Below the pieces are notes generated by a model. The model was not told the DNA's origin, searched no databases, and worked only from the letters and a program-made list of their open reading frames with translations. This document shows positions 8,851 to 17,281 of a stretch of DNA of 55,898 nucleotides, piece after piece. Every line of letters begins with the position of its first letter. Position 1 is the first letter of the stretch. Made by a program: the position numbers and the translations under genes. This DNA comes from CBFFRJ01 sp051486985 (GTDB lineage Bacteria; Pseudomonadota; Gammaproteobacteria; Enterobacterales; Enterobacteriaceae): contig NZ_JAHVDV010000034.1 of assembly GCF_051486985.1 (NCBI RefSeq), positions 1-55,898 of the forward strand, in the 5' to 3' direction.

Positions 8851-10047
8851 CTAGGGGCGTTTGCCAAACTCACAGCTTTGCTGAGTCCAGGCGCGTGCCT
8901 GCTCACTGATACTAAAGCCGAGCCCATGACGGTCAGAGACATACATGCGTCCGTCGCGCAGCTCCAGTTGTTCATTAAACAGCGGGTTGAGCCACTCGAA
9001 ATGCTCCAGCCACGGCTCAATGGGGTAAGCAGCGGAGAGGTGCAGGTGCACTTCCATCGCAAAGTGCGGCGCCAGCTTACGACCATGTTTCGCTGCAAGG
9101 TCCATAATTTTCAGAAACGGCGAGATACCGCCCACCCGCGGCGCATCCGGCTGAACGAAGTCACTGGCGTTACCGAGGATCAGCTGTTCATGCTCGCGAA
9201 AACTGGTCAGCATCTCACCGGTGGCAATTGGGGTATCGAGTGCTGCCGCCAGTTGGGCATGACCTTCCACATCGTAGGCATCCAGCGGCTCTTCGATCCA
9301 GATAAGGTTAAATTTCTCCATCTGACGCCCCATGCGGATGGCCGTTTCGCGATCCCACTGCTGGTTCGCATCCACCATCAGCGGGAAGTCGTCACCCAGG
9401 GCTTCACGTACCGCCGTCAGGCGACGCAGATCCTCTTTGGTATCCGGCTGGCCAACTTTGATTTTGATGCCGCCGATGCCGTTTTCGCGGGAGATAACGA
9501 CGTTCTTCAGCACCTGGTCCAGCGGGGTGTGCAGGAAGCCACCGGAGGTGTTGTAGCACTGAACCGAATCGCGGTGCGCGCCGAGCAGTTTTGCCAGCGG
9601 CAGTCCCGCACGCTTGGCTTTCATATCCCAGAGCGCGATATCGATAGGGGAGATGGCCTGTACCGCCATACCGCTACGTCCTACCGAAGCGCCGGCCCAT
9701 AACAGTTTGGTGTAGATCTTATCGATGTCGTTAGGATCTTCGCCAAGCAGATTGTCAGCAATCTCTTTGGCGTGAGCGTATATTCCCTGGCCGCCGGCGC
9801 GTTTGGAGTAGCTGAAGCCAACGCCTTCAAACCCGTCACGCGTGTGAATTTCGGCAATAATAATCGCGACTTCGGTCAGCGGTTTCTGACGTCCGGTCAG
9901 GACTTTCGCATCACTGACAGGGGTCGCCAGTGGCAGGAAGGCGAGGGAGAGTTTAACCCACTCAATACGGTCGCCGGTTTCCGCAGCGGTTTTTGCACCC
10001 TGCATTTTTGCGTAGGTAACGGCATCAGAATTTGCACTCACGGTCAT
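8851..10047 (-). CDS. L-talarate/galactarate dehydratase (enolase superfamily)
   Basis: This 398-residue mandelate racemase-subgroup enzyme has the length of Salmonella L-talarate/galactarate dehydratase (STM3697). It abstracts the proton next to the carboxylate and eliminates water to give a 2-keto-3-deoxy aldarate, with some epimerisation. The active site is complete: K195-x-K197 (GGIKIKVGQ), metal ligands D226, E252 and E278 (VDANQQW, WIEEP, ATGEM), and the general base H328 (LAPHFAMEVHLH). The start is the ATG at 10047, with AGGAGTTA before it. A LacI-family regulator gene diverges from it, with a palindromic operator just upstream; the transporter gene lies downstream. Distinction from other MR-subgroup acid-sugar dehydratases is good but not absolute. 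Confidence 0.88.
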   Translation of the reverse strand: MTVSANSDAVTYAKMQGAKTAAETGDRIEWVKLSLAFLPLATPVSDAKVLTGRQKPLTEVAIIIAEIHTRDGFEGVGFSYSKRAGGQGIYAHAKEIADNLLGEDPNDIDKIYTKLLWAGASVGRSGMAVQAISPIDIALWDMKAKRAGLPLAKLLGAHRDSVQCYNTSGGFLHTPLDQVLKNVVISRENGIGGIKIKVGQPDTKEDLRRLTAVREALGDDFPLMVDANQQWDRETAIRMGRQMEKFNLIWIEEPLDAYDVEGHAQLAAALDTPIATGEMLTSFREHEQLILGNASDFVQPDAPRVGGISPFLKIMDLAAKHGRKLAPHFAMEVHLHLSAAYPIEPWLEHFEWLNPLFNEQLELRDGRMYVSDRHGLGFSISEQARAWTQQSCEFGKRP

Positions 10048-10075
10048 GATTAACTCCTGTAGCTTAAACTGGAAT

Positions 10076-10093
10076 AATGTTTGCGCTAACATT
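10076..10093. promoter_or_regulatory. Palindromic operator O1 of the L-talarate locus
   Basis: AATGTTTGCGCTAACATT is a near-perfect palindrome with one mismatched pair beside a GCGC centre. Its form (ATGTTA-GCGC-AAACAT) is typical of GntR-like LacI-family operators. It is 29 bases upstream of the dehydratase start, well placed for repression by the divergent regulator. Confidence 0.7.
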
Positions 10094-10228
10094 TATAATT
10101 TAGCCATGTCCTGGCCGCTACTGATTTGCCGTCAAAATGTACAGTAGATCACAATAAAATAGCTCGCTTTCTTTTAAAGGCTGAACCAGTCCACACTTTT
10201 TAATGACAAAGCCCCATGCGATAATAAA

Positions 10229-10246
10229 AATGATAGCGTTAACAAA
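10229..10246. promoter_or_regulatory. Second LacI-type operator O2
   Basis: AATGATAGCGTTAACAAA matches 13 of 18 bases of the O1 site read on its other strand. It lies about 153 bases from O1, between inverted repeats AGCCCCA (10210) and TGGGGCT (10252), upstream of the regulator gene. Two spaced sites would allow looping and autoregulation. Confidence 0.5.
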
Positions 10247-10369
10247 AATCCTGGGGCTGGTGAGTTAACACGCTGATTATGAAGGTTTCGCCGCAGGCAG
10301 TTAGCCCGCGAATAAATCTGACAAATCGCTTATAATTCCGCTCACAAAAAAATGCCGCAGTGAGCAATC

Positions 10370-11383
10370 ATGTCGAAACCCTCTCGTCCCACCCCTCCGC
10401 GCGCGCCGACGCTTGAAGATGTCGCCCGCTCGGCGGGTTTGTCTTCGATGACCGTCAGCCGCGCGCTGAACACGCCCCAACTGGTTCGTCCAAAAACCGT
10501 AGAGAAGGTGCTCGCTGCAGTAAAAGCAACGGGCTACATCCCCAATGCGCTGGCGGGCGGGCTGGCCTCGCGTCGAAGCAAACTGATTGCCGTCGTGGTG
10601 CCGCAAATCAACAACAGCATGTTCGTCGATACCATACAAACCATCAGCGATGAACTGGCTGAGCGTGGTTACCATATGCTGCTATGCGTTGCCGGGTATA
10701 CGCAGGAAAACGAAGCGGAGCTGGTGGCGACACTTTTATCCCGCCGCCCCGACGGCATTGTGCTGACGGGTATTCACCACTCTACCGAGCTTAAGCGCGT
10801 TATCCTGAATGCCAGCGTGCCGGTGGTGGAGATCTGGGATCTAACCCCCACGCCACTGGATATGCTGGTGGGTTTTTCTCATGAAAAAGTGGGGGAGGCC
10901 ACGGCAGAGTATCTGTTGCGTAAAGGCTATCGTCGGCCGGGTTTACTCTGGACGGTGGATAACCGTGCCGCCCTTCGTCGCAGTGGGTTGACCGATGCGC
11001 TGGCGCGTAATGGCGTGATGAATCCGCCTGCTGTTGATGTCGCCTTACCGGCCCGTTTTGTCTCGGGTCGCCAGGGGCTCAGCGATCTGCTTAAGGCGGG
11101 AGAATATGATGTCATCGTCTGCAGTTCAGACACCCTGGCGCAGGGAGCCATCGTTGAAGCCCAGTCACGTGGTCTGAAGGTGCCGGACGATCTGGCGGTG
11201 ATTGGCTTTGGCGATCTGGATTTTGCTGCCGACACCTGGCCTTCGATTACCACTATCAGCGTTGACCGGCAGGCCATCGGATACCGTGCTGCAACCCTCC
11301 TTGCCGACCGGATCGAAGGGATATCGCCGCAGGATGGGGTGGTAGACATCGGTTTTCATTTAGTTGAACGCGAGTCAGCCTGA
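10370..11383 (+). CDS. LacI-family transcriptional regulator of the aldarate locus
   Basis: This 337-residue repressor belongs to the GntR/IdnR-like branch of the LacI family. Its N-terminal helix-turn-helix is clear (TLEDVARSAGLSSMTVSRALNTPQLVRPKT), followed by the hinge helix (GYIPNALAGGLASRRS). The periplasmic-binding-protein-like ligand domain follows (VVVPQINNSMFVDTIQTISDELAERGYHML, then FGDLDFAADTWPSITTISVD). It diverges from the L-talarate/galactarate dehydratase gene, with two matching palindromes between, so the effector is probably an aldarate or a breakdown product. The downstream P-loop kinase gene starts 3 bases after its stop. Confidence 0.85.
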   Translation: MSKPSRPTPPRAPTLEDVARSAGLSSMTVSRALNTPQLVRPKTVEKVLAAVKATGYIPNALAGGLASRRSKLIAVVVPQINNSMFVDTIQTISDELAERGYHMLLCVAGYTQENEAELVATLLSRRPDGIVLTGIHHSTELKRVILNASVPVVEIWDLTPTPLDMLVGFSHEKVGEATAEYLLRKGYRRPGLLWTVDNRAALRRSGLTDALARNGVMNPPAVDVALPARFVSGRQGLSDLLKAGEYDVIVCSSDTLAQGAIVEAQSRGLKVPDDLAVIGFGDLDFAADTWPSITTISVDRQAIGYRAATLLADRIEGISPQDGVVDIGFHLVERESA

Positions 11384-11386
11384 ATC

Positions 11387-11920
11387 ATGAAAATCAACGT
11401 TATCGGCACCAGCGGCAGTGGGAAGTCGACATTATCGCGTCGTCTGGCAACGCTGCTTAATGTACCCTGGATAGAAATGGACAGCCTTTACTGGCTCTCC
11501 GACTGGCAGGGACGCACCGACGCGGAGATGAATGCACTGCTGGTGGCGGCGCTGGACAGTCCCGGCTGGGTACTCGACGGCAACTACAATCGCACCCGTG
11601 ACATTAAATGGCGGGACGTCGACGTCATCGTCTGGGTGGATTATGGTTTCTGGCGCACGCTGCGCCAGTGTGTCTGGCGTGCCATCAAACGTGCCTGGCA
11701 TAAGAACGAACTCTGGGCGGGCACGGGAAACCGCGAAAGTTTTCGCCGCGCTTTTCTGACTCGCGACTCTATCATCATCTGGACGCTCAAAACCTGGCGT
11801 AAGAATCGCATCCGCTACGCCGCCGATATGGCGGATCCGCGCTATCAGCATCTGCGTTTTGTGCGCATCACGAATGACCATGAGGCCGACGCCTTCCTTG
11901 CCAGTTTGACTAAACTGTAG
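11387..11920 (+). CDS. Small P-loop kinase-like protein (adenylate kinase/FlaR-like)
   Basis: This 177-residue P-loop NTPase resembles the adenylate kinase-like 'topology modulation' (FlaR-like) proteins. Walker A is at residues 8-16 (GTSGSGKST), then a substrate-binding helix (LNVPWIEMDSLYWLSDWQGR), an LDGNY motif and a lid-like basic region (TWRKNRIRYA). Its gene starts 3 bases after the LacI-type regulator gene, so the two are co-transcribed. A sugar-kinase role in the aldarate locus is tempting but not supported by motifs; the true substrate is unknown. Confidence 0.7.
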   Translation: MKINVIGTSGSGKSTLSRRLATLLNVPWIEMDSLYWLSDWQGRTDAEMNALLVAALDSPGWVLDGNYNRTRDIKWRDVDVIVWVDYGFWRTLRQCVWRAIKRAWHKNELWAGTGNRESFRRAFLTRDSIIIWTLKTWRKNRIRYAADMADPRYQHLRFVRITNDHEADAFLASLTKL

Positions 11921-11945
11921 CTTTATTCGCAAGCGAGGAGGTCTT

Positions 11946-12563
11946 ATGATCACCGTCTATGGCGCACCCGGCTGGGGGTCTGCTATTGCTGAACTGATGC
12001 TGACCCTGGCAGAGATTCCATATCATTTCGAGAACGTAGAAGGGTTTGATAAACCCGGTCCCATGCAGAACAGGTTGCTCAGTCTTAACCCGCTTTGCCA
12101 GGTGCCAACGCTGCAACTTGACGATGGCAGCGTTATGACCGAATCAGCGGCTATCGCGCTAATGATTCTCGATATCCGACCGGAGCTCGCGCCACCGCAA
12201 GGCACGCCGGAACGCCAGCAGTTCTGGCGTTTGCTCATCTGGCTGGTCGCCAATATCTATCCCACCTTCACCTACGCGGATTACCCTGAGCGTTTCGTTT
12301 CACAGGCGCCTGAGCAGTTGCGCGAACAGGTTGTTCATCACCGCAAACGGTTATATCTCTGGCTGGATCAGCAGCTCAAAGCCACACCTTATGCTTTTGG
12401 TGAGCAATTAACGTTGCTGGATATTTATCTTTGCGTAATGCGTACCTGGGGACCCCGACACCGCTGGTTTCACGAGAACACACCGCATATCACCACCGTC
12501 GCCGATGCCGTGTGTGCAGTGCCGAAGCTGAATAAGGTTCTGCGTGAAAACGACATTATTTGA
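11946..12563 (+). CDS. yncG: Glutathione S-transferase-like protein YncG
   Basis: This 205-residue cytosolic protein has the glutathione S-transferase fold and the same length and neighbourhood as E. coli YncG. The thioredoxin-like N-terminal domain starts MITVYGAPGWGSAIAELML and carries the cis-proline and glutathione-contact motif CQVPTLQLDDGSVMTESAAIALMI. The helical C-terminal domain includes the N-capping region LTLLDIYLCVM. AGGAGG precedes the start. The cysteine or serine normally near residue 10 is not obvious (APGWGSA). Its substrate is unknown. Confidence 0.87.
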   Translation: MITVYGAPGWGSAIAELMLTLAEIPYHFENVEGFDKPGPMQNRLLSLNPLCQVPTLQLDDGSVMTESAAIALMILDIRPELAPPQGTPERQQFWRLLIWLVANIYPTFTYADYPERFVSQAPEQLREQVVHHRKRLYLWLDQQLKATPYAFGEQLTLLDIYLCVMRTWGPRHRWFHENTPHITTVADAVCAVPKLNKVLRENDII

Positions 12564-12618
12564 TAACTGACATTTTTTGCCTGTGGTAGGTTGAACATCC
12601 TATTACAAGGAGCACACC

Positions 12619-12849
12619 ATGCCGCATATTGATATCCAATGTTTTCCCCGTGACCTGAATGATGAGCAAAAAAGTGCGCTGGCATCAGACATAGCGGAGG
12701 CCATTGCCCGCCATCTCGGCAGTAAAGACAGTTCCATCAGCATTGCCCTGAATCAGGTCGAGCCTGACGCATGGAAAAGTGAAGTCTGGGACACCGAAAT
12801 TGCCCCGCATCTGTCTACGCTGATTAAAAAGCCGGGTTACGAGATGTAA
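12619..12849 (+). CDS. pptA: 4-oxalocrotonate tautomerase-family protein PptA
   Basis: This 76-residue tautomerase is the counterpart of E. coli PptA (77 residues). The catalytic proline is Pro1 after removal of the initiator methionine (MPHIDIQCFPRDL). The segment LGSKDSSISIALNQVEPDAW matches the family. PptA forms dimers rather than the hexamers of classic 4-OT and tautomerises phenylpyruvate-like ketones in vitro; its physiological substrate is unknown. It sits 55 bases downstream of yncG with AAGGAG before its start, so co-transcription is likely. Confidence 0.9.
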   Translation: MPHIDIQCFPRDLNDEQKSALASDIAEAIARHLGSKDSSISIALNQVEPDAWKSEVWDTEIAPHLSTLIKKPGYEM

Positions 12850-12871
12850 CTGGCGCAGGGGGAGGGCGTTG

Positions 12872-12948
12872 CCTCTCACCCTGAACCTCTCCATAAAAGG
12901 GGAGCGAGAAAGGCAACCCCGCGCACGTATTTTCCGGGTGAGGGGAAA
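12872..12948. repeat. Palindromic intergenic repeat between pptA and yddH
   Basis: Nested inverted repeats fill the space between two convergent genes: outer CCTCTCACCC / GGGTGAGGGG and inner CTCTCC / GGGGAG. The same layout recurs at 55666-55710, so this is a dispersed element, probably REP-like. It could end transcription from both sides. Confidence 0.6.
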
Positions 12949-12952
12949 GAGA

Positions 12953-13525
12953 TTACTCCGGCGCTTTAATCGCTCTCCCGCTGGTGACAAAATTGCCGCC
13001 TCCCAGATGATGGATCGTATTGAGCTGACCCTCATCAAACTGCCAGTGACCATTCACAAATGCGCGCTCATCTGCAGCCGCAGAGACCACCTCACCAAAC
13101 AGGGTGTCATATTTTTCCAGCGCAGCGGTCGGAGGCAACAGGCGGCACTCCAGCCAGGCAAGGCATTTTTCCTCAACGACCGGGAGACCCAGCACCGGGC
13201 CTGCAATCACCGGTATGCCGTAGCAGTTGAACTTATCCTCTTCACGCCCGCTCACGCTCCCAACCGCCCATGCCCAGTTGGTGGCAGCCACACCCGATAC
13301 AACGATGCCGAACATCCCGCTGCGTTCAATCAGCTCGCGGGACCATGTGCTTTTATCCACCACGATGGCAATACGCGCAGGGGAGAATTCAACGGGCATC
13401 GACCAGGCGGCAGCCATGATATTGCGCCTGTCGATACTTTCATCGCGGCTGGTGATAAGCACCGTTGGCCCGTGGTTTAACAGGCGGCTTGCGTGATTCA
13501 ATGAAACCGGACGAAAAGCATTCAT
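12953..13525 (-). CDS. yddH: Flavin reductase-like protein YddH
   Basis: This 190-residue protein of the flavin reductase-like, FMN-binding split-barrel family is collinear with E. coli YddH (189 residues). Typical segments are PTVLITSRDESIDRRNIMAAAWSMPVEFSPARIAIVV near the N-terminus, for the flavin phosphate site, and the central SREL-IERSGMFGIVV. It probably binds FMN as a dimer and may reduce flavin or a small substrate; no function is established. It is convergent with pptA across a palindromic repeat. GGAGCC precedes the ATG. Confidence 0.87.
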   Translation of the reverse strand: MNAFRPVSLNHASRLLNHGPTVLITSRDESIDRRNIMAAAWSMPVEFSPARIAIVVDKSTWSRELIERSGMFGIVVSGVAATNWAWAVGSVSGREEDKFNCYGIPVIAGPVLGLPVVEEKCLAWLECRLLPPTAALEKYDTLFGEVVSAAADERAFVNGHWQFDEGQLNTIHHLGGGNFVTSGRAIKAPE

Positions 13526-13568
13526 AATGGCTCCTTGATGTCATCATGATGGCAGGTAAATTCAGGCC

Positions 13569-15380
13569 TTACGGCGCTACATTCGTCTGGCCTGCGCGGG
13601 CAATCACTATCTGTCCCCGCCCGCGCTCTTTTGCCAGATACAAAGCAACGTCGGCTGCGCGAATCAGATTAGTCGCCCGCGCATGCTGAGGCCAGGTGGC
13701 CAGACCGATGGAAACCGATACCGGGCCGATATCCCGTGATTCATAAAGAATATGGTGTGACTGGACATTGCGCAGCAGCTGCTCTGCCAGTTTGCGCGCG
13801 TCAGATTCAGTCGTGTCCGGCAGCATAATCAGGAACTCTTCGCCGCCATAGCGGAAGGCCGTCCCACGGTCAGCCACTGTCTCTACCAGCACCTGCGCAA
13901 TTTCACGCAGCACTTTGTCACCCGCCTCATGCCCGTGGCTGTCATTGAGTTTTTTGAAATAATCGATATCCAGCATCAGGCAGCTCAGGCAACTGTTGGT
14001 GTTCATTGCCTGGTCCACCATTGCGCGCAGCGTCTCTTCCAGGTTCAGTCGATTACGCAGACCGGTGAGCGGATCATGTGCTGCCTTTTCGGTCAGGGTA
14101 TCGCGCAGACTCTGGTTTGCCAGCGCCAGTGCCAGCGTTTCTGCCATCAGTTCCAGGTAGGCATAAGGTGGTTCTTTCTGTTGATCGGACTGGTCGAAGG
14201 TCAAGAGGCCGATGGTTTTGTTCTGGGCAATGAGCGGAATGCAGATGGCACGGGCGGCAACTTCTGGCGCTATGTGTTCGCATGGCATATCCACCGAGTC
14301 GCGGGATGGGCAGTGCAACTGACCACGCTTCAGCGCCCAGCAGGCATCCGGGGTAAAGGAGCTGTCTTCACCCGGTGGTAACAGCCAGCGTGCAGCTGAC
14401 TTCATTCGACCGGTACGTGAATCAAGGATATAGAGGCGTCCCCCCATATCCGCAATGATCTGAGGGGCGAAACGGCTCACCACACGAATAATCGCACTGT
14501 AGGAGTCACACCCCTGCAAACGCTGGGTCATTCGCGCAAGCAAAGTACGTGACGCCCATTCAGCATCACGCTCCTGCTCCAGCCGCTGCCGGGCGAGGCC
14601 ATTTTCACGAAAAATATGGATGGCCTGCGCCATATCACCAATTTCGTCCACCTGCGCAAGCACTGGCGTCTCCACCGCATAGTCCTGGGTTGCGAGGCGG
14701 TTTACCACATCGCTGAGCGTAACCACCGGGCGCAGAATACGGTGCTTGATAATAAATCCCAGGACAAACAAAAAGAGCAGTGCCGTGATGCCGACCATGA
14801 CCTCTGAGAGGGTGCGCAGGCGCTGCGAGAAGGCGGTGGCTTCAGCAATAACGGCATCGGTTCGCTGGTCAGAGAGGCTGCGAAAATGGGCAAAGCGGTA
14901 TTCCGCCTGGTCAAGTTCATCCTCGTAAGACTGACCAAACAGAAGATCAATGCCTTTATTAACGTCACCAGCCTCCACGGCGGCAACCGCCTGCTGCTGT
15001 TCATCTTCAAGCTCTCTGAGCACTTTAATGCCATCGCGCAGAATCAGAATCTCCTCCGTAGTGGCATTGTGGTCACGCAGGCGTACCAGGCGATCCTCAA
15101 GCTTGATATCAGTATCCAGCTGCTGTCGCCAGGCCTCAATCTGCGCCGGCTGGCGTCTTACTACAGCTTCCCGCGCCAGGTCGGTCAGGGCGTAGGCATC
15201 TTTTTCCAGTTCGTCGATCAGGGTGTCAGAAACCCGGCTATGGGCAATCGCCTCGCGCTCCGCCCGTTCTGCACTGGAAGCGGTAAAGAGGGCCGCACCG
15301 GAGGCAAGTGTCAGTATGACCGTGGAGATGTACGCAAAATTTGTGATTGTTGCGATACGCACATAATCACCTTTTTTCAT
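13569..15380 (-). CDS. Membrane diguanylate cyclase with HAMP, GAF and GGDEF domains
   Basis: This is a 603-residue inner-membrane signalling protein. TM1 (about 12-32) and TM2 (about 195-215) bracket a helical periplasmic sensor. A HAMP linker follows (RPVVTLSDVVNRLATQDYAV), then a GAF-like domain (about 290-425), then the GGDEF domain. The active-site loop is GGEEF at 512-516, preceded by DxxxFKKxNDxxGHxxGD, so it should make c-di-GMP. The usual RxxD inhibitory site is absent: the aligned residues are ADRG, which suggests weak product inhibition. No strong ribosome site precedes the start. There is no clear K-12 orthologue at this position, and the ligand is unknown. Confidence 0.85.
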   Translation of the reverse strand: MKKGDYVRIATITNFAYISTVILTLASGAALFTASSAERAEREAIAHSRVSDTLIDELEKDAYALTDLAREAVVRRQPAQIEAWRQQLDTDIKLEDRLVRLRDHNATTEEILILRDGIKVLRELEDEQQQAVAAVEAGDVNKGIDLLFGQSYEDELDQAEYRFAHFRSLSDQRTDAVIAEATAFSQRLRTLSEVMVGITALLFLFVLGFIIKHRILRPVVTLSDVVNRLATQDYAVETPVLAQVDEIGDMAQAIHIFRENGLARQRLEQERDAEWASRTLLARMTQRLQGCDSYSAIIRVVSRFAPQIIADMGGRLYILDSRTGRMKSAARWLLPPGEDSSFTPDACWALKRGQLHCPSRDSVDMPCEHIAPEVAARAICIPLIAQNKTIGLLTFDQSDQQKEPPYAYLELMAETLALALANQSLRDTLTEKAAHDPLTGLRNRLNLEETLRAMVDQAMNTNSCLSCLMLDIDYFKKLNDSHGHEAGDKVLREIAQVLVETVADRGTAFRYGGEEFLIMLPDTTESDARKLAEQLLRNVQSHHILYESRDIGPVSVSIGLATWPQHARATNLIRAADVALYLAKERGRGQIVIARAGQTNVAP

Positions 15381-15514
15381 TAAGGGAAATGGGTGAGGGA
15401 TCCTCTAATCGTTTACCACTCTTCTTTATAAATCAAGCCGCAACATAAACGTAATTTATTCGTCACATATCCTGCCTATAGTCAGCGGCATCAAATCCCA
15501 AAGAGGATAACAAT

Positions 15515-15607
15515 ATGTTTTCTCCCCTGACTTATGTGCAGGTGGACGCGCCCCGTCGGTTGCAGACCACGGGTGTCATTCGCTTTCTCATTCCGGGAGG
15601 GCGCTAA
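15515..15607 (+). CDS. Possible 30-residue leader peptide coupled to the ABC ATPase
   Basis: A short frame begins at an ATG preceded by AGAGGATAA and encodes 30 residues (MFSPLTYVQVDAPRRL...FLIPGGR). Its stop overlaps the ATPase start as TAATG, the arrangement of translational coupling. No ribosome site other than the one inside this frame serves the ATPase. It may be a genuine small leader or uORF, or the remnant of a longer gene. No homology is recognised. Confidence 0.4.
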   Translation: MFSPLTYVQVDAPRRLQTTGVIRFLIPGGR

Positions 15608-16308
15608 TGGACGCGTTCACTGAAATCCGCCTCGACGGCGTGTCGTATGCGTTTGGTACGCACACGGTTCTCAATCAGATCGATCTTCAGATTCCCGCAG
15701 GCACCATCGTGGCGCTGCTCGGCCCCTCAGGCTGTGGCAAAAGCACCCTGTTGCGTCTGCTTGCCGGGTTAACTCACCCCGCGGACGGCACCATTTCGTT
15801 TGGCTCACGCCTGGTGGCGAAAGCGGGGTGGGCGATGCCGCCGGAGTTACGCAACATTGGCATGGTCTTTCAGGACTATGCCCTCTGGCCGCATATGACG
15901 GTGGAAGATAACGTCGCCTTCCCGCTCAAAATGCGCAATGTGCCACGGGCTGAACGTGAAATCCGTGTTGCCGCAGCGTTAGCACGCGTCGGCCTTGATG
16001 CATTTGCCACACGCAAACCTTCCGGTCTCTCCGGTGGGCAGCAGCAGCGTGTGGCGCTTGCCAGGGCGATTGTCGCTGAACCGCGGGTGTTGCTGTTTGA
16101 CGAACCGCTTTCCAATCTCGACAGCGAACTGCGTGAATCGTTGTGCCGTGAAATGGCCACACTGCTTCGCCAGCTCGTCATCACCGCCGTCTATGTCACC
16201 CACGATCGTCGTGAAGCCGAGATACTCGCCGACCGAATTGTTCATTTGTCTGCCGGACGGGTAGACGCTATTCGTACTGTTACATCATCCTCAGGGGAAA
16301 TTGCATGA
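15607..16308 (+). CDS. ABC importer ATPase subunit, Fe(3+)/phosphonate type
   Basis: This 233-residue cytoplasmic ATPase energises the importer encoded by the next two genes. Walker A is GPSGCGKST near 39-47, the Q-loop follows (VFQDYALWPHMTVEDNVAFPL), then the signature LSGGQQQRVALARAI, Walker B VLLFDEPLSNLD and the H-switch VTHDRREAE. It lacks the long C-terminal regulatory domain of MalK-type subunits. It overlaps the binding-protein gene by 4 bases (ATGA). The subunit set fits the FbpABC/AfuABC class (ferric iron, hexose phosphates or aminoethylphosphonate); the substrate cannot be settled from sequence. Confidence 0.87.
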   Translation: MDAFTEIRLDGVSYAFGTHTVLNQIDLQIPAGTIVALLGPSGCGKSTLLRLLAGLTHPADGTISFGSRLVAKAGWAMPPELRNIGMVFQDYALWPHMTVEDNVAFPLKMRNVPRAEREIRVAAALARVGLDAFATRKPSGLSGGQQQRVALARAIVAEPRVLLFDEPLSNLDSELRESLCREMATLLRQLVITAVYVTHDRREAEILADRIVHLSAGRVDAIRTVTSSSGEIA

Positions 16309-17273
16309 AAGCCAGACTGTCCGTGAAGAAAGGAGTTGCGTTAGCCATGGTGTTATCGTCTGTCATGATGTCCAGCGCACATGCGCTTACCGTTTACACC
16401 GCAGGGCCGGGTTCGCTGGCAAAAGGCCTTGCCAGTGGTTTTGAGAAGAAAACCGGCGTGAAAGTGGATATCTTTCAGGCCACTACCGGAAAAGTGATGG
16501 CTCGACTGGAGGCCGAGCAGGCTAATCCGCAGGCCGATATCCTTATTTCTGCTTCGTGGGATACCGCAGAAGATCTCCACAACCGCGGCTGGTTGCTGCC
16601 GTACCAGAGCGCTAACGCTGGTAATGTGCCGGATACGCTGAAAAGCGCCGATTATGTGGCGCAGGGTATCTCTGCGCTTGGCATCGTCTGGAATACTAAA
16701 AGCGGCACGCCTGAACCGAAAGAGTGGAAGGATCTGACCACACCTGCGTTTAAAGACAAAGTGACCACGCCGGATCCGGCGCTTTCTGGCGCTTCCCTTG
16801 ATCTGCTGATAGGTCTGCAAAACGGTATGGGCGACCAGGCCTGGGCGTTGTTTGAGGCGCTGAAGAAAAATGGCATGGTGGTCAGCGGCCCGAACGCCCA
16901 GGCCGTTACGCCAGTAATGCAGGGGGCGAAAGCCGCTGTCTTTGGCGCGGTGGACTACGTGACCTATGGCAACATTGAACAGGGTGAATCCCTCAAGGTT
17001 ATCTTCCCGGCCAGCGGCACCGTCATTGCGCCGCGTCCGATGATGATCCTGAAAACCACGCAGCATGAAGCCGATGCTAAAGCGTTTGTTGATTATGTGC
17101 TGTCGCCTGAAGGGCAGAAAATGGTTGCGGATGCCTGGCTGATGCCGGCCCGCACCGATGTGCAGGCCAAACGTCCGCTGTTCACGGAGCTGAACGTGCT
17201 GCCGACCCGAAGCGATGGCACCAGTGAGCGTGCCGACGTCCTCAAGCGTTTCAATACACTCTTCGCTCAGTAA
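16305..17273 (+). CDS. ABC importer periplasmic binding protein, Fe(3+)/hexose-phosphate type
   Basis: This 322-residue secreted binding protein has a signal peptide cleaved after SAHA, then LTVYTAGPGSLAKGLASGFEKKTGVKVDIFQATTG, the start of the class II fold of the AfuA/FbpA group. Other family segments are ADILISASWDTAEDL and SGASLDLLIGLQNGMGDQAW. The paired tyrosines that bind iron in FbpA are not evident, so an organophosphate or phosphonate ligand (AfuA/PhnS-like) is at least as likely as Fe(3+). It overlaps the ATPase gene; a hairpin separates it from the permease gene. Confidence 0.83.
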   Translation: MKARLSVKKGVALAMVLSSVMMSSAHALTVYTAGPGSLAKGLASGFEKKTGVKVDIFQATTGKVMARLEAEQANPQADILISASWDTAEDLHNRGWLLPYQSANAGNVPDTLKSADYVAQGISALGIVWNTKSGTPEPKEWKDLTTPAFKDKVTTPDPALSGASLDLLIGLQNGMGDQAWALFEALKKNGMVVSGPNAQAVTPVMQGAKAAVFGAVDYVTYGNIEQGESLKVIFPASGTVIAPRPMMILKTTQHEADAKAFVDYVLSPEGQKMVADAWLMPARTDVQAKRPLFTELNVLPTRSDGTSERADVLKRFNTLFAQ

Positions 17274-17281
17274 TCATCAGC

